Assembly: GCA_963703325.1 (NCBI GenBank)
Contig: OY969805.1
Location: forward strand, 2,480,001 to 2,544,000
Source: Aquilonibacter sp963703325
GTDB taxonomy: Bacteria; Vulcanimicrobiota; Vulcanimicrobiia; Vulcanimicrobiales; Vulcanimicrobiaceae
Reading direction: 5' to 3'
DNA length: 64,000 nt
Under the pieces are notes generated by a model, which ran no database searches, was not told the origin of the DNA, and saw only the letters and a list, made by a program, of their open reading frames with translations. How positions within the stretch are numbered: position 1 is the first letter of the stretch; every line of letters begins with the position of its first letter. Both the position numbers and the translations under genes were made by a program. Of the stretch, positions 54,622 to 64,000 are shown piece by piece.

Positions 54622-54773
54622 GCATCCAGAGGTGCTTGCGCCTGATGCCTGCAACAGGACCCGTGCGGGAAGACGTCCCGCAGAAAATTGGTAGCAGAAC
54701 AATTTCAAATTGAAGGGACAGGACGAGAATTACGTGATGGTCAGGGTTCAGCGTTTCTAGGCTGGCTGTTAGC

Positions 54774-55133
54774 GTGCCGAGGGTTGCCTTTACGTCGGTC
54801 GATGAGTACATCGCCGCACAGCCGGAGCCGTTGCGAACCGCGCTTCGCCAAGTGCGCGACGCGATTCGCGTTGCGGTGCCTGAGTCGCAAGAAGTGATCG
54901 CCTACAACATGCCAAGGTACACGCTGCACGGTACCACATTTGTGCACTTCGCTGGTTGGAAAGATCATTACTCTCTCTACGCAGCGACGAAGTCCGTCCT
55001 TACCGCATTCAAGTCCGAGCTGCGACAATATGAAATCGAAAAGGGCACGATTCGATTTCCGCTTTCGCAACCCGTACCCGTGACGCTTATCGAACGTATT
55101 GCGAAGCTTCGCGCTAAGGAAGCGTCGAGCTAG
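54774..55133 (+). CDS. DUF1801 family protein (YdhG-like)
   Basis: The product has 119 residues from a GTG (PRVAFTSVDEYIAAQPEPLR). The sequence with TALRQVRDAIRVAVPESQEV, IAYNMPRYTLHG and GWKDHYSLYAATKSVLTAFK is the DUF1801/YdhG fold, small basic-surfaced proteins related to iron-chaperone frataxin-like folds and of unsettled function. It stands alone after the rRNA terminator and overlaps the convergent gene by 4 nt. Confidence 0.85.
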   Translation: MPRVAFTSVDEYIAAQPEPLRTALRQVRDAIRVAVPESQEVIAYNMPRYTLHGTTFVHFAGWKDHYSLYAATKSVLTAFKSELRQYEIEKGTIRFPLSQPVPVTLIERIAKLRAKEASS

Positions 55134-56287
55134 CGCGGGCGAATGCGGTAGATCGCGCCCGTCTGATCGTCGGCGACGAAGAGCGAGCCATCGGGGCCGA
55201 CTGCAATGCCGGTTGGGCGCCCAATGCGTTCCGCCGTGCCGCCGGTTTGGTAGCCGCCTACGAATAACTGCCACTGCTTTGTCGGATCGTTCCAATCGAC
55301 GAGCCGATCGGGCGTGTCGCCGTGCATCGGCACGAACACCACACGCGGCGGAACGTAGCCGGAGAGCCCCTGTTGCGGCCCGTGCCACGAGCCGTGCAGC
55401 GTCACGAACGCACCGCCGCGATATGCCGCCGGGAAAGCGTGTGTGCCGTGCGCGTCGGCAGGATAGAACACGGCGCCAATCGGTGTTTCATACGCGGGGA
55501 ACACAACGCGCGGAATCGGCGTCTCGTCGCACGAGCCGGGCCATTTATCGAACCGCTTGCGGTTCTCGTAGCAGGCCGGCCAGCCGTAGTTGACCGGCGC
55601 TGGATGGAGCGTCACGGCATCGAAGATTTCGTAGGGATGGTAGATCGGCAGATCGTCGGCGCCGGCGACGCCGGCCCACAGCGTATGCGTCACCGGATTT
55701 ACCGCGAGCGCGATCGCGTTGCGTATATTGTGCGCCTCGACCGACATCGAACCGCTACGCAGGTCGATGCCCTGGATCGTTGCTCGCGTGTCGTCAAGGT
55801 CGGGAACGCAGGCGTTGCATGACGAGCCGACGCTCGCATAGAGCGTGTCGCCGACGAGCGCGACGCTCGTTGTGACGTGATCGCGCGCAATCCCTGACGT
55901 GCGAACCGACGCAAGCTTGACTGCGCTGCCGCGCGGCTTTTGATCGCCGGTTTGGTATGGAATCTTGTACACGCCGAACTGCGTACCGACAAAGAGCCAG
56001 CCGTTCCCGAGCGTGACGCCGGCGGCCGGGTGATTGTCGAACGACGCGAACGTATGCGGCGCGTCCGGATGCGCCGCACCGGCCTTCGGAAGAAGGTAGA
56101 CGTCAGCGCCGGACGTCCCGATGAAGAGGTCACCATTCGGTGCTGCGACGAGCTCGCGCGCACCGTCGACGACGCCGATCCGTTCAATGGTAAAACCGCT
56201 CGCGATCGTTGGCGTTGCGTCTTGCGCGGATGCGCGAAGGACGCAGAATGCAACCAGCGCCGCTAGCGTAAGTAAGGAACGAGCCAT
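55130..56287 (-). CDS. Secreted glucose/sorbosone dehydrogenase-like beta-propeller protein
   Basis: The product has 385 residues. The signal peptide (SLLTLAALVAFCVLRASA) is followed by a six-bladed propeller of the PQQ-dependent soluble aldose dehydrogenase type: GARELVAAPNGDLFIGTSG, HNIRNAIALAVNPVTHTLWA, VNYGWPACYEN, FVTLHGSWHGPQ and GPDGSLFVADDQTGAIYRIR. A Cys pair in SSCNACVPD may form a disulphide. It probably oxidises a sugar outside the cytoplasm with PQQ; no PQQ synthesis gene is in the window. A related copy follows at 56332. Confidence 0.78.
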   Translation of the reverse strand: MARSLLTLAALVAFCVLRASAQDATPTIASGFTIERIGVVDGARELVAAPNGDLFIGTSGADVYLLPKAGAAHPDAPHTFASFDNHPAAGVTLGNGWLFVGTQFGVYKIPYQTGDQKPRGSAVKLASVRTSGIARDHVTTSVALVGDTLYASVGSSCNACVPDLDDTRATIQGIDLRSGSMSVEAHNIRNAIALAVNPVTHTLWAGVAGADDLPIYHPYEIFDAVTLHPAPVNYGWPACYENRKRFDKWPGSCDETPIPRVVFPAYETPIGAVFYPADAHGTHAFPAAYRGGAFVTLHGSWHGPQQGLSGYVPPRVVFVPMHGDTPDRLVDWNDPTKQWQLFVGGYQTGGTAERIGRPTGIAVGPDGSLFVADDQTGAIYRIRPR

Positions 56288-56331
56288 GAGACGCGGCGAA
56301 CGAGCATCAAACCTCCTTCGCAGGTCCGGGT

Positions 56332-57704
56332 TTACGGACGAATGCGATAGATCAGGTTTGCTTGATCGTCTGCAACGAAGATACTTCCCTGCGAGCCGAC
56401 GGCCACGCCCGTGGCACGCCCGCTACGGCTCGAGCAACCGGTTTGGAACCCGGAAACGAGGGCGCTATACTGCGCCGTCGGGCTTTGCGATCCCCAAGCC
56501 GTCATCGCCGTTACCGGCGTATCGCCGTTCATCGGCACGTAGTCGACCTCGGGCGCAAAGGTGCAACTACTGCCGCTACTCGTGCCGTGCCACGAGCCGT
56601 GACTGGTGACAAGTAACGCGCCTTTGTACGTCGCCGGGAAGAGGTAACTTCCGGTTTGATTAGCCGGGTAGAACGCAGCGCCGATATGCGTGATATAGGC
56701 GGGAAATTCGACGAGGGGCTGCGCTTGCGCGTTGCAATTTGTGGGGGCGCCCGTACCGGTATTGTAGAGGACGTGATTCTCTTCGCAATACGGCCATCCA
56801 TAGTTGGCGACGCCGCCGGCGCTGGCTGCAGCCGCAGTCACGTCATCCATGAATTCGTACGGATGGTAATACGTGAGATCGTCTTGCCCCGCACCACCGG
56901 CCCAGAGGTGACCCGTGGCGGGATCCACCGCAAGTGCGATCGCGTTACGGATGTGTTGCGCAAAGACGGGGGGACTTGACGAACCGCTCAGCGGCATCGA
57001 GACAATTGCGGCGCGCTGCGGATCGGTTTCTCCCGTGCAACCATTGCACGAAGAACCCATGCTCGCGTAGAGCGTCGATCCGGAGACCGCAACCGAGGTC
57101 GACGTATGATAGTCGCCGTCGCCAGGATTGGCCGTCGGTCCGGTGCGCACGGTCGCGATCGCTTGGAGATTTTCTGCCGCGAGGTCACCGTCTTTATACG
57201 GCGTCGACCACACGTGATATTCGGTCGAGACAAAGATCGTGCACGTCGAAGGCGAGAATGCGACGCCTTCGGCGTTGTTGATGCCGGTGCTCGGTTCGTT
57301 GGCCGGAACCGTCTCCGAAATCGTTGCGAATACTTTGGGCGTACCGGCCGCGCCGCTTGCTTCGGCATTCGGCACGATGTAGACGCTGCTGCCGCCGGTT
57401 CCCACCAGCAGATCGCCGTTCGGTAAGCCGACGAGTTCACGAGCGCTACCGACATTTGCGATCGTCTGAATAACGAGGCCGCTCGGCACGGTAAGCGCCG
57501 GCGTTGTTGGGGTCATCCCGGTGGTAAACGTCGAGGCTTTTGTCCCGGAGCATCCGGAACTCGATCCGCCGCTTGGTTGCGACGTCGGCGTCGTTGAGGA
57601 CGCAACCGTTACCGGTCCGCTACCGTTTCCACCGCCACCACAACTGATCATCGCGACGGCGCCGCAAAGCGCAATCGCGGCCCCAACGAGGATCCGCTGC
57701 TTGC

Positions 57705-57708
<4 letters not shown>
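56332..57708 (-). CDS. Lipoprotein glucose/sorbosone dehydrogenase-like beta-propeller protein
   Basis: The product has 458 residues from a GTG. It is a lipoprotein by its signal ILVGAAIALCGAVAMISCGG (lipobox ISC), followed by a Gly/Ser/Thr linker and the same propeller as the 55130 gene: ARELVGLPNGDLLVGTGG, HIRNAIALAVDPATGHLWAG, VANYGWPYCEENH, LVTSHGSWHGTSSG and GSIFVADDQANLIYRIRP. Both share the CNAC/CNGC pair. The two genes are tandem paralogues 45 nt apart. The start overlaps the phosphofructokinase stop by 4 nt, so the three may be co-transcribed. PQQ dependence is inferred. Confidence 0.78.
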
Positions 57709-58946
<1,238 letters not shown>

Positions 58947-58969
58947 GTGCGGAGAAATGCACGCAGAGC

Positions 58970-59434
58970 ATGGAGCTTTCCTACGCCGCCATCTGCTTCG
59001 ATCTGTTCGGGACGCTCGTCAGCGACGAGGGCGACGCGATTCCCGGTGCGCGCGAAACGCTCGCGTCGCTGGGCGCAAGCCGCTGGGCGATCGTAACCTC
59101 GGCACCGCGCGCGGCTGCCATGGGATTGCTCGCGCGCGCGCGTTTGGTGTTGCCGCCGGTCCTGGTGACCGCCGACGACGTGGCGCGCGGCAAACCCGCG
59201 CCCGATCCGTACGCGCTCGCGGCGAAGCGACTCGCGATCGAACCGGCGCGAGCATTGGCTATCGAGGATTCGTGGTCGGGTGTTGAATCAGCGCATGCGG
59301 CGGGGATGGAAACCGTGTTTATCCTACGCGGCCGGCCCGCGAGTTCATACGCGCGGGCCGATTACTACGTCGATCGATTCGATCAGTTAGGCGTGGCGAC
59401 CGGCGCGGGCGGAACGTTGTTCGTCGCGTTCTGA
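58970..59434 (+). CDS. HAD-superfamily hydrolase
   Basis: The product is 154 residues from the ATG at 58970. HAD motif I is CFDLFGTLVS (the first Asp, with LFG in place of the usual DGT spacing), motif II WAIVTSAPR, motif III Lys in VARGKPAPDPYALA and motif IV IEDSWSGVESAHAAGM. It has a small or no cap and resembles phosphoglycolate-phosphatase-like sugar phosphatases. It is divergent from the phosphofructokinase gene, so a sugar-phosphate substrate is possible. Its last ~35 codons lie in a 130-bp repeat that is duplicated at 60917. Confidence 0.82.
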   Translation: MELSYAAICFDLFGTLVSDEGDAIPGARETLASLGASRWAIVTSAPRAAAMGLLARARLVLPPVLVTADDVARGKPAPDPYALAAKRLAIEPARALAIEDSWSGVESAHAAGMETVFILRGRPASSYARADYYVDRFDQLGVATGAGGTLFVAF

Positions 59435-59459
59435 CGCTGGGCGCGGAACCGCGCTTCGT
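59330..59459. repeat. 130-bp direct repeat, left copy
   Basis: It is identical to 60917-61046 except for two bases. It covers the end of the HAD gene (+) and, on the other strand, the last ~25 codons of the Spy-like gene. It marks the left edge of a 1.46-kb insert. Confidence 0.95.
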
Positions 59460-59488
59460 TGACGGCACTTAGGAAGGATGCTAGCGTA

Positions 59489-59998
59489 ATGCGTAGGCCG
59501 CAATTTTCCCGGACACGGGCGTTGGGGATTAAGTTGATGAGCATTCCAAGGTCTGCTGGGGGTACTTTGCTAGCGTTGTGTGCGGCGCTTCTTGTCGCCT
59601 GCGCGGGCACGGGATCTGGAAACCCGAATGCAGGGACAAACGTTTCGGTTCAGCAGGTAGCCCAGAAGCAATCGACGATTCCAGCGTCGGTAGAAAAACA
59701 ATTCCGCGCGACCATTGATGCAAAGACTCGCGCGATGCTAAAACCGGGCACCCGGGTTTATTATTTGCCTGCGTTTACGGTGAGCGATAATGGTCACGAC
59801 GGGACATTCCCGGGCGATTCCGTGATCCGCCGAACGCCTAATGCGCTGCTCGTGACCCCGCCAGGCGACGAAACGATAACGTTTAGCGGGTCGGCCAAGG
59901 TTACGTATCTTCCCGAAGGAGGGAAAGCTTTCGTTGCACCGGGTCGACCCATTCCGGCCTTCTTGCGTAACCGCACTCCGGATGAGGTGATCCAATAG
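59489..59998 (+). CDS. Lipoprotein of unknown function
   Basis: The product is 169 residues from the ATG at 59489, which has AGGAAGGA 10 nt upstream; an ATG at 59537 (MSIPRSAGGTLLALCAALLV) is the alternative. The lipobox is LLVACAG. The mature part has KQFRATIDAKTRAMLKPGTR, VYYLPAFTVSDNGHDGTFPG and PGDETITFSGSAKVTYLPEG. No family is recognised. It lies inside the insert between the 130-bp repeats, and its base composition is visibly lower in G+C than its neighbours, which suggests transfer. Confidence 0.6.
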   Translation: MRRPQFSRTRALGIKLMSIPRSAGGTLLALCAALLVACAGTGSGNPNAGTNVSVQQVAQKQSTIPASVEKQFRATIDAKTRAMLKPGTRVYYLPAFTVSDNGHDGTFPGDSVIRRTPNALLVTPPGDETITFSGSAKVTYLPEGGKAFVAPGRPIPAFLRNRTPDEVIQ

Positions 59999-60061
59999 TC
60001 ATGGGAAGTGTTGAGCTGGAAGGCGCCGGTCTTCGCGGTCATTTCTGTGTGCGCAATCGCC

Positions 60062-60755
60062 TTAATCATCATCGCCACAGAAGACGTCATGGCGGAAAGC
60101 AACTGCCCCAGTTGAGATAGCTCGCGGAATACCGGACTCGATTAGTGATTTATCTTTCTGACGCAAGAGTAGGTCCAGCATGTAGGCGAAGCGATCCGAG
60201 CGCGCTGTCTCGGCGGTCGCGCCGGCGAGGATCTTTTTGAGCATCGATTCCATGTCGTTACTGGACGTCAATGCCTGTCGGCCCTTTGGGGGCGTCTTTC
60301 CCCGAAAAATAGCCAAAAATGCGGGTCTCACCGTACCCGTGCTTCGCCGCATATGTGTTGACTGCGCGGATGCCTAGCGTTTGAAGTACGACGTTAGCAG
60401 CTTCGTTGTCGCTATCGACGATCATGGGTGCCAGAAGCGACGCAAGGGGTTGTTTATGAACGCCTGCCGCCGGCCTTCGAAGATTTGCAAGAAGAGAGGC
60501 GCCATTGTCCAGCGCAGCGAGCATAATGAGGACTTTAGCTAGTGAGGCTGCGGGAACTGAAGTCGTGGCATTTCTAGCAAACGTAAGATCATCGAACGGA
60601 AAGGAGAGACTTATCGAACAGCGCGCGCGACTTTCATCCAAAAGTTTAGCCAGCGTTAGCTCGAGGCAATGCCCAGGTGCGACGCCCCGACCAGAGCGAC
60701 ACGCAGCTAGAATAAGCGGGAAGGAGACGCTCTGCAGCAGCTGTACGCGCTTCAT
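60062..60755 (-). pseudogene. Serine hydrolase (class A beta-lactamase-like) remnant
   Basis: The first frame (60755-60258) starts MKRVQLLQSVSFPLILAACR, a lipoprotein-like leader. It then shows the active-site motif AASLAKVLIM (SxxK) and SDNEAANVVLQTLG (SDN), as in class A beta-lactamases and related serine hydrolases, and stops at GKDAPKGPTGIDVQ. Homology continues in the next frame (TSSNDMESMLKKILAGATAE, then SLIESGIPRAISTGAVAF), where STG with a following RHDV stands in for the KTG motif. The shift lies near a C5 run around 60285. With one frameshift and a weak third motif it is probably inactive. It lies inside the insert between 130-bp repeats. Confidence 0.65.
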
Positions 60756-60916
60756 AGAGGAGGCGCCGCGATATAGTCATCCATGGGGCGAGAAAAAACG
60801 CCATTGCCTACATAGCGCGCCGGGGCCGAGCAAAAGCGTCACCAGTGTATTGTGCATATCCGGGAAATGCACGATGAGCGAGTTGGTCTCCTATGGAAAG
60901 CCCGCGGCTCTTGCGT

Positions 60917-61046
60917 GGCCGGCCCGCGAGTTCATACGCGCGGGCCGATTACTACGTCGATCGATTCGATCAGTTAGGCGTGGCGACCGGCGCGGGCGGA
61001 GCGTTGTTGGTCGCGTTCTGACGCTGGGCGCGGAACCGCGCTTCGT
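60917..61046. repeat. 130-bp direct repeat, right copy
   Basis: Matches 59330-59459 with two differences. It contains the true 3' end of the Spy-like gene and a detached copy of the HAD gene end. Confidence 0.95.
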
Positions 61047-61344
61047 CGGACTTGAGCTGCGCCTGTTGATCCGGTGTTAGCACCGCATTGATCTGCTCGC
61101 GCAATTGCTTACGTGAATCAGGGTCGGGCGCGCTGCCTTTGGGATGCGCTTGACGATAGCTTTCCATCAACGATTTGATCTGTGACTTCTGCTGATCGCT
61201 GAGGTTGAGGTCGCTGAACCGGCGCATCATACGATCGCCATGTCGAGATTGAGCCGGCGGAGGCGCTGCTTGTTGTTGGGCGACGGCCGGTAGGGCGAGG
61301 CTCGCGGCCATAAGGCCGGCGAGCAGGGTGACTTGGAGCTTCAT
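60970..61344 (-). CDS. Spy/CpxP-like periplasmic protein
   Basis: The product is 124 residues from the ATG at 61344. The signal peptide (MKLQVTLLAGLMAASLALPA, then VAQQQ) is followed by two LTxxQ-type helices (LNLSDQQKSQIKSLMESYRQ and INAVLTPDQQAQLKSDEARF) and a Pro/Ala-rich end. Spy/CpxP proteins are periplasmic chaperones or stress sensors. An ATG at 61353 would add three residues. Its last ~25 codons lie in the right 130-bp repeat; the matching left copy has the same codons without the rest of the gene. Confidence 0.75.
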   Translation of the reverse strand: MKLQVTLLAGLMAASLALPAVAQQQAAPPPAQSRHGDRMMRRFSDLNLSDQQKSQIKSLMESYRQAHPKGSAPDPDSRKQLREQINAVLTPDQQAQLKSDEARFRAQRQNATNNAPPAPVATPN

Positions 61345-61402
61345 AGCCCACATCGTATTGGGTCAGCGCCGAGTGCTTCCTGTGAAGCAAATTAGACCCG
61401 GC

Positions 61403-61825
61403 TTAAACCTCGCGACCGACCAGTTCGAGCTTCGTTCCGGCCGGATCTTCGAAGAACACGCCCGGATAGCTTTCCATCTCCGCACTAAGCTCCAGGTTGC
61501 TTGCGCCGAGCTTACCGAGCAGCGCGATCAACTCGTTCATCCGCTTGTATTCGACGCGAAACGCAACGCGCGTGTCGTTGTTGCGGTGGAGCGGATCTTC
61601 GATGAGGCCGAAAAAGCGCCGCGGTTTGGTGGGATGCTCGGGCTCGTAATATTCGATCGCATTGTAGGATTCAAATTCGCGATGCCACTCGCCGTCGGCG
61701 CCGACATAGGCGTAGCGCTTTTCCGTCAACCCGATTTCGGGCATGAGGTCGTCATAAAACGATTCGACCGCCGCAAGCGAACGCACGCGGCAGTCGACAT
61801 GATCGAACCCGTAGAACTCCGGCAC
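61403..61825 (-). CDS. VOC-superfamily (glyoxalase-like) protein
   Basis: The product has 140 residues. The two beta-alpha-beta modules of the fold are visible: FYGFDHVDCRVRSLAAVESF with the first metal-ligand position (His), and a C-terminal GVFFEDPAGTKLELVGREV with the ExxG-type Glu. Such proteins are metal-dependent lyases, dioxygenases or resistance proteins. The substrate is unknown. It lies 9 nt after the PEP carboxykinase stop and is probably co-transcribed. Confidence 0.8.
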   Translation of the reverse strand: MPEFYGFDHVDCRVRSLAAVESFYDDLMPEIGLTEKRYAYVGADGEWHREFESYNAIEYYEPEHPTKPRRFFGLIEDPLHRNNDTRVAFRVEYKRMNELIALLGKLGASNLELSAEMESYPGVFFEDPAGTKLELVGREV

Positions 61826-61834
61826 GGGGATATG

Positions 61835-63406
61835 TTACTTCGTGGCCGGTTTGATTGCGACGGCTTTGACTCCCGGCGACGCGTGCGCTTCGAAGCGTTT
61901 GAAGTTATCGAAGAAGAGTTGCGCCAGTTTGCGCGCCTGCGCATCGTAGGCGTTCTTGTCGGCCCACGCGTTGCGCGGGTTGAGCACGTCGGAGGGCACA
62001 TCGGGCACGCGCTTGGGTATATGCAACCCGAAGAACGGCTCGGACTCGAAATCGGCCGGAATGCGGCCTTCGATTGCCGCGTTGACCATCGCGCGCGTGT
62101 GCGCGATCGACATGCGCTTGCCGACGCCGTACGGTCCGCCAGTCCAGCCGGTGTTGACCAGCCAACATTCGACATCGTGCGTATCGATGCGCTCGCCGAG
62201 GAGCTTGGCATACACCGTCGGGTGGTGCACCATGAACGGCGCGCCAAAACAGGTCGAGAAGGTTGCAGTCGGTTCGGTGAGCCCGCGCTCGGTGCCGGCG
62301 ACCTTAGCAGTGTAGCCGGAGAGGAAGTGATACATCGCCTGATCGCGCGAGAGTTTGGAGATCGGGGGCATGACGCCGAACGCATCGGCGGTGAGCATGA
62401 TGATCGTCTTGGGCTGACCGCCCTTACTGCCCGGCACGATATTCGGAATAAATTCGAGCGGATACGCGGAGCGCGTGTTCTCGGTCTTTTCTTCGGAGTC
62501 GACGTTGAGTTCGCGAGTGCGCTCGTCGTACACGACGTTTTCGATGACCGTCGAGAAGTGGTGCGTCGCGGCCCAAATCTCGGGCTCGGCAGTCGCCGAG
62601 AGGCGAATCACTTTTGCGTAGCAGCCGCCTTCGAAATTGAACACGCCGTCGTTTGACCAGCCGTGCTCGTCGTCGCCGATCAGCGGGCGATGCGGATCCG
62701 AGGAGAGCGTGGTCTTGCCGGTACCCGAGAGGCCGAAGAAGATCGCCACGCCGCCGTCTTTGCCTTCGTTGGCCGACGAGTGCATCGGCAGCACGTCGCG
62801 CAGCGGCAGCAGATAATTCATCGTGGTGAAGATCGACTTCTTGATCTCGCCGGCATATCGCGTGCCGCCGATCAGAATCATGCGTCGCTCGAAATTGACG
62901 AGAATAAAGGTTGAACTCGGGACGCCGTCGCGCTTGGGATCGGCTTGGAAGAGCGCGGCATCCACAACGGTGAACTCGGGACTGAATCCCGGCACCGGAT
63001 TCTCGGGTGTAATGAAGAGATGATGCGCGAACAGGTTGTGCCACGCAAATTCACTATACACGCGGATCGGGATGCGGTAACGTTCGTCGGCGCCGACGTA
63101 GGTATCCAGCGAATAGACGTCGCGTTCGGAAAGATACGCTTCAACTTTTTCGAAGAGCGCATCAAAGACCGCCGCGTCGACCGGACGATTCGTATCGCCC
63201 CAATCGATGTGGCGCTCGCTGGAGGGCTCTTTGACAAACGCTTTATCTTTGGGCGAGCGGCCGGTATGGGGGCGCGTATCTACGATGAGCTGTCCGTCGC
63301 GGCCAAGCACACCTTCACCGCGTCGCAACGCATGCTCGATGAGCTGCGGCGGCGTAAGGTTCTCATAGAGATTTGCGGCTTTGAGTTTCTCGGGAACTGT
63401 AAGAAT
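61835..63406 (-). CDS. pckA: Phosphoenolpyruvate carboxykinase (ATP)
   Basis: The enzyme is intact: RPHTGRSPKDKAFVKEPSSE, the kinase loop FFGLSGTGKTTLSSDP, metal-binding IGDDEHGWSNDGVFNFEGGC and the AFGVMPPISKLS and VNTGWTGGPYGVGKRMSI segments. It makes PEP from oxaloacetate in gluconeogenesis. Homology extends 26 codons upstream of the first usual start (TTG at 63328): ILTVPEKLKAANLYENLTPP reads in frame. The only candidate start there is ATT at 63406, preceded by GAGGGA 8 nt upstream, so I extend the gene to it. The product would be 523 residues, a normal length; the TTG start would lose the N-terminal helix. Confidence 0.9.
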   Translation of the reverse strand: MLTVPEKLKAANLYENLTPPQLIEHALRRGEGVLGRDGQLIVDTRPHTGRSPKDKAFVKEPSSERHIDWGDTNRPVDAAVFDALFEKVEAYLSERDVYSLDTYVGADERYRIPIRVYSEFAWHNLFAHHLFITPENPVPGFSPEFTVVDAALFQADPKRDGVPSSTFILVNFERRMILIGGTRYAGEIKKSIFTTMNYLLPLRDVLPMHSSANEGKDGGVAIFFGLSGTGKTTLSSDPHRPLIGDDEHGWSNDGVFNFEGGCYAKVIRLSATAEPEIWAATHHFSTVIENVVYDERTRELNVDSEEKTENTRSAYPLEFIPNIVPGSKGGQPKTIIMLTADAFGVMPPISKLSRDQAMYHFLSGYTAKVAGTERGLTEPTATFSTCFGAPFMVHHPTVYAKLLGERIDTHDVECWLVNTGWTGGPYGVGKRMSIAHTRAMVNAAIEGRIPADFESEPFFGLHIPKRVPDVPSDVLNPRNAWADKNAYDAQARKLAQLFFDNFKRFEAHASPGVKAVAIKPATK

Positions 63407-63483
63407 GGTCGTGTCCCTCGTGCGTCCGTTTGAGCGAGTTACCTACAAGCATCTACTTTTTGAGGTATTATGAGCGTGCCTGC

Positions 63484-64000
63484 ATGAGAAAGCGTTTTCC
63501 ACTGGCCCTTATCGCGGCCCTCTGCCTCGCCTTTGCCTTGGCGGCCGTCGGTCGGGCCCCCGCCGTTTTACCCTTCCACTTTGGATTCTTCCCATCCGGG
63601 CCGCTCGATGCAATCACTGATGTCGCCGGCGTCCGCGTGGCCAACCTGACGCTGATCCAGGGCGGCGACGTCCGCACCGGCGCGACCGCCGTGCTCCCGA
63701 ACAGCGACCCGTGGGATCATAAGGTTGCCGGCGGGTTCTTGTCGTTCAACGGGAACGGCGAAATGACCGGAACGCACTGGATCGAGACCGCGGGGTACCT
63801 CGAGGAACCGGTGGTGTTAACCGACACGCTCGACATCGGCCGGGCCTATGACGGCGTGGTCGATTGGGTCATCGAGCATCATCCGCAAGTCGGCGTCCGT
63901 GACGACGTGCCGTTACCGGTGGTGGCGGAGTGCGACGACCAACTGCTCAACGCCATTCAGCGACGGGTCGTGGGGCCCGAGGACGTGCGCAAGCTGCTCA
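63484..64000 (+). CDS. P1-family peptidase (DmpA-like), 3' partial
   Basis: The frame starts at ATG 63484 and runs off the window. A signal peptide (KRFPLALIAALCLAFALAAV) is followed by the N-terminal part of the DmpA/P1 family: GPLDAITDVAGVRVANLTLI, VRTGATAVLPNSDPW, GFLSFNGNGEMTGTHWIETA and EEPVVLTDTLDIGRAYDGVV. These are self-cleaving Ntn-type aminopeptidases; the cleavage-site Ser lies beyond the visible part. It is divergent from pckA, with a TATTAT box 13 nt before the start. Confidence 0.85.
   Translation, partial: MRKRFPLALIAALCLAFALAAVGRAPAVLPFHFGFFPSGPLDAITDVAGVRVANLTLIQGGDVRTGATAVLPNSDPWDHKVAGGFLSFNGNGEMTGTHWIETAGYLEEPVVLTDTLDIGRAYDGVVDWVIEHHPQVGVRDDVPLPVVAECDDQLLNAIQRRVVGPEDVRKLL

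Noticed and set aside
59794..60102. A frame containing AKTG as the true KTG motif of the serine hydrolase remnant
   Set aside because: The distance from the preceding GIP motif is too long, and the surrounding residues do not match; the STG...RHDV of the other frame fits better.

Overview
The window looks like chromosome from a high-GC, free-living, diderm bacterium. It carries a complete str/S10/spc/alpha ribosomal protein region, an rRNA operon, aromatic amino acid genes and central metabolism. A protein ending in an apparent outer-membrane beta-barrel with a terminal Phe, a Spy/CpxP-like periplasmic protein and several lipoproteins argue for an outer membrane. I cannot fix the phylum by eye. 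A poorly cultivated lineage such as Eremiobacterota (WPS-2) is my best guess, with low confidence; the 16S gene at 48.7-50.2 kb would settle it.

Layout. 1-3.4 kb: Phe/Tyr branch operon (prephenate dehydratase-like/ACT/DAHP synthase fusion, chorismate mutase aroH, tyrA, pheA). 3.4-4.5 kb: a secreted protein of unknown function and a decayed tandem copy. 4.5-9.4 kb: rpsL-rpsG-fusA-tuf-rpsJ, with an 80-nt hairpin between tuf and rpsJ. 9.4-16.9 kb: cargo that separates rpsJ from rplC (small secreted proteins, a DUF5654-like membrane protein, methyltransferase, SRPBCC-like protein, two aldo/keto reductases, glutaryl-CoA-dehydrogenase-like enzyme, oligopeptide-type binding lipoprotein). 17-29.9 kb: rplC to rpsM, including secY, adk, map, infA and rpmJ; rpmD is missing. 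29.9-34.4 kb: a second break holding a nucleotidyltransferase, an MFS transporter, a CuAO-stalk/beta-barrel protein and a Tat-exported patatin. 34.4-42.2 kb: rpsK-rpsD-rpoA-rplQ running directly into trpD-C-F-B-A and a TlpA-like thioredoxin. 42.2-48.3 kb: GNAT, L-2-hydroxyglutarate oxidase, a frameshifted P5C dehydrogenase, RlmI-type methyltransferase, a secreted unknown protein and a CGNR zinc-finger regulator.

48.4-54.6 kb: rRNA operon 16S-23S-5S without spacer tRNAs. The 23S gene is interrupted by two ORF-less group I introns, at the I-CeuI site (about E. coli 1923) and in the peptidyl-transferase loop (about 2500), and has a long helix expansion. 54.7-64 kb: DUF1801 protein, two tandem glucose/sorbosone-dehydrogenase-like secreted proteins, a PPi-type phosphofructokinase, an HAD hydrolase, a 1.46-kb insert bounded by 130-bp direct repeats, a Spy-like protein, a VOC protein, ATP-type PEP carboxykinase and the start of a P1-family peptidase.

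The most notable items are the two rRNA introns, the fused DAHP synthase whose dehydratase part has lost the usual active-site Thr, the insertion with duplicated 130-bp flanks, the histone-H1-like extension on L15 next to a missing L30, and the hairpin between tuf and rpsJ. I found no tRNA genes, CRISPR arrays, transposases or integrases.
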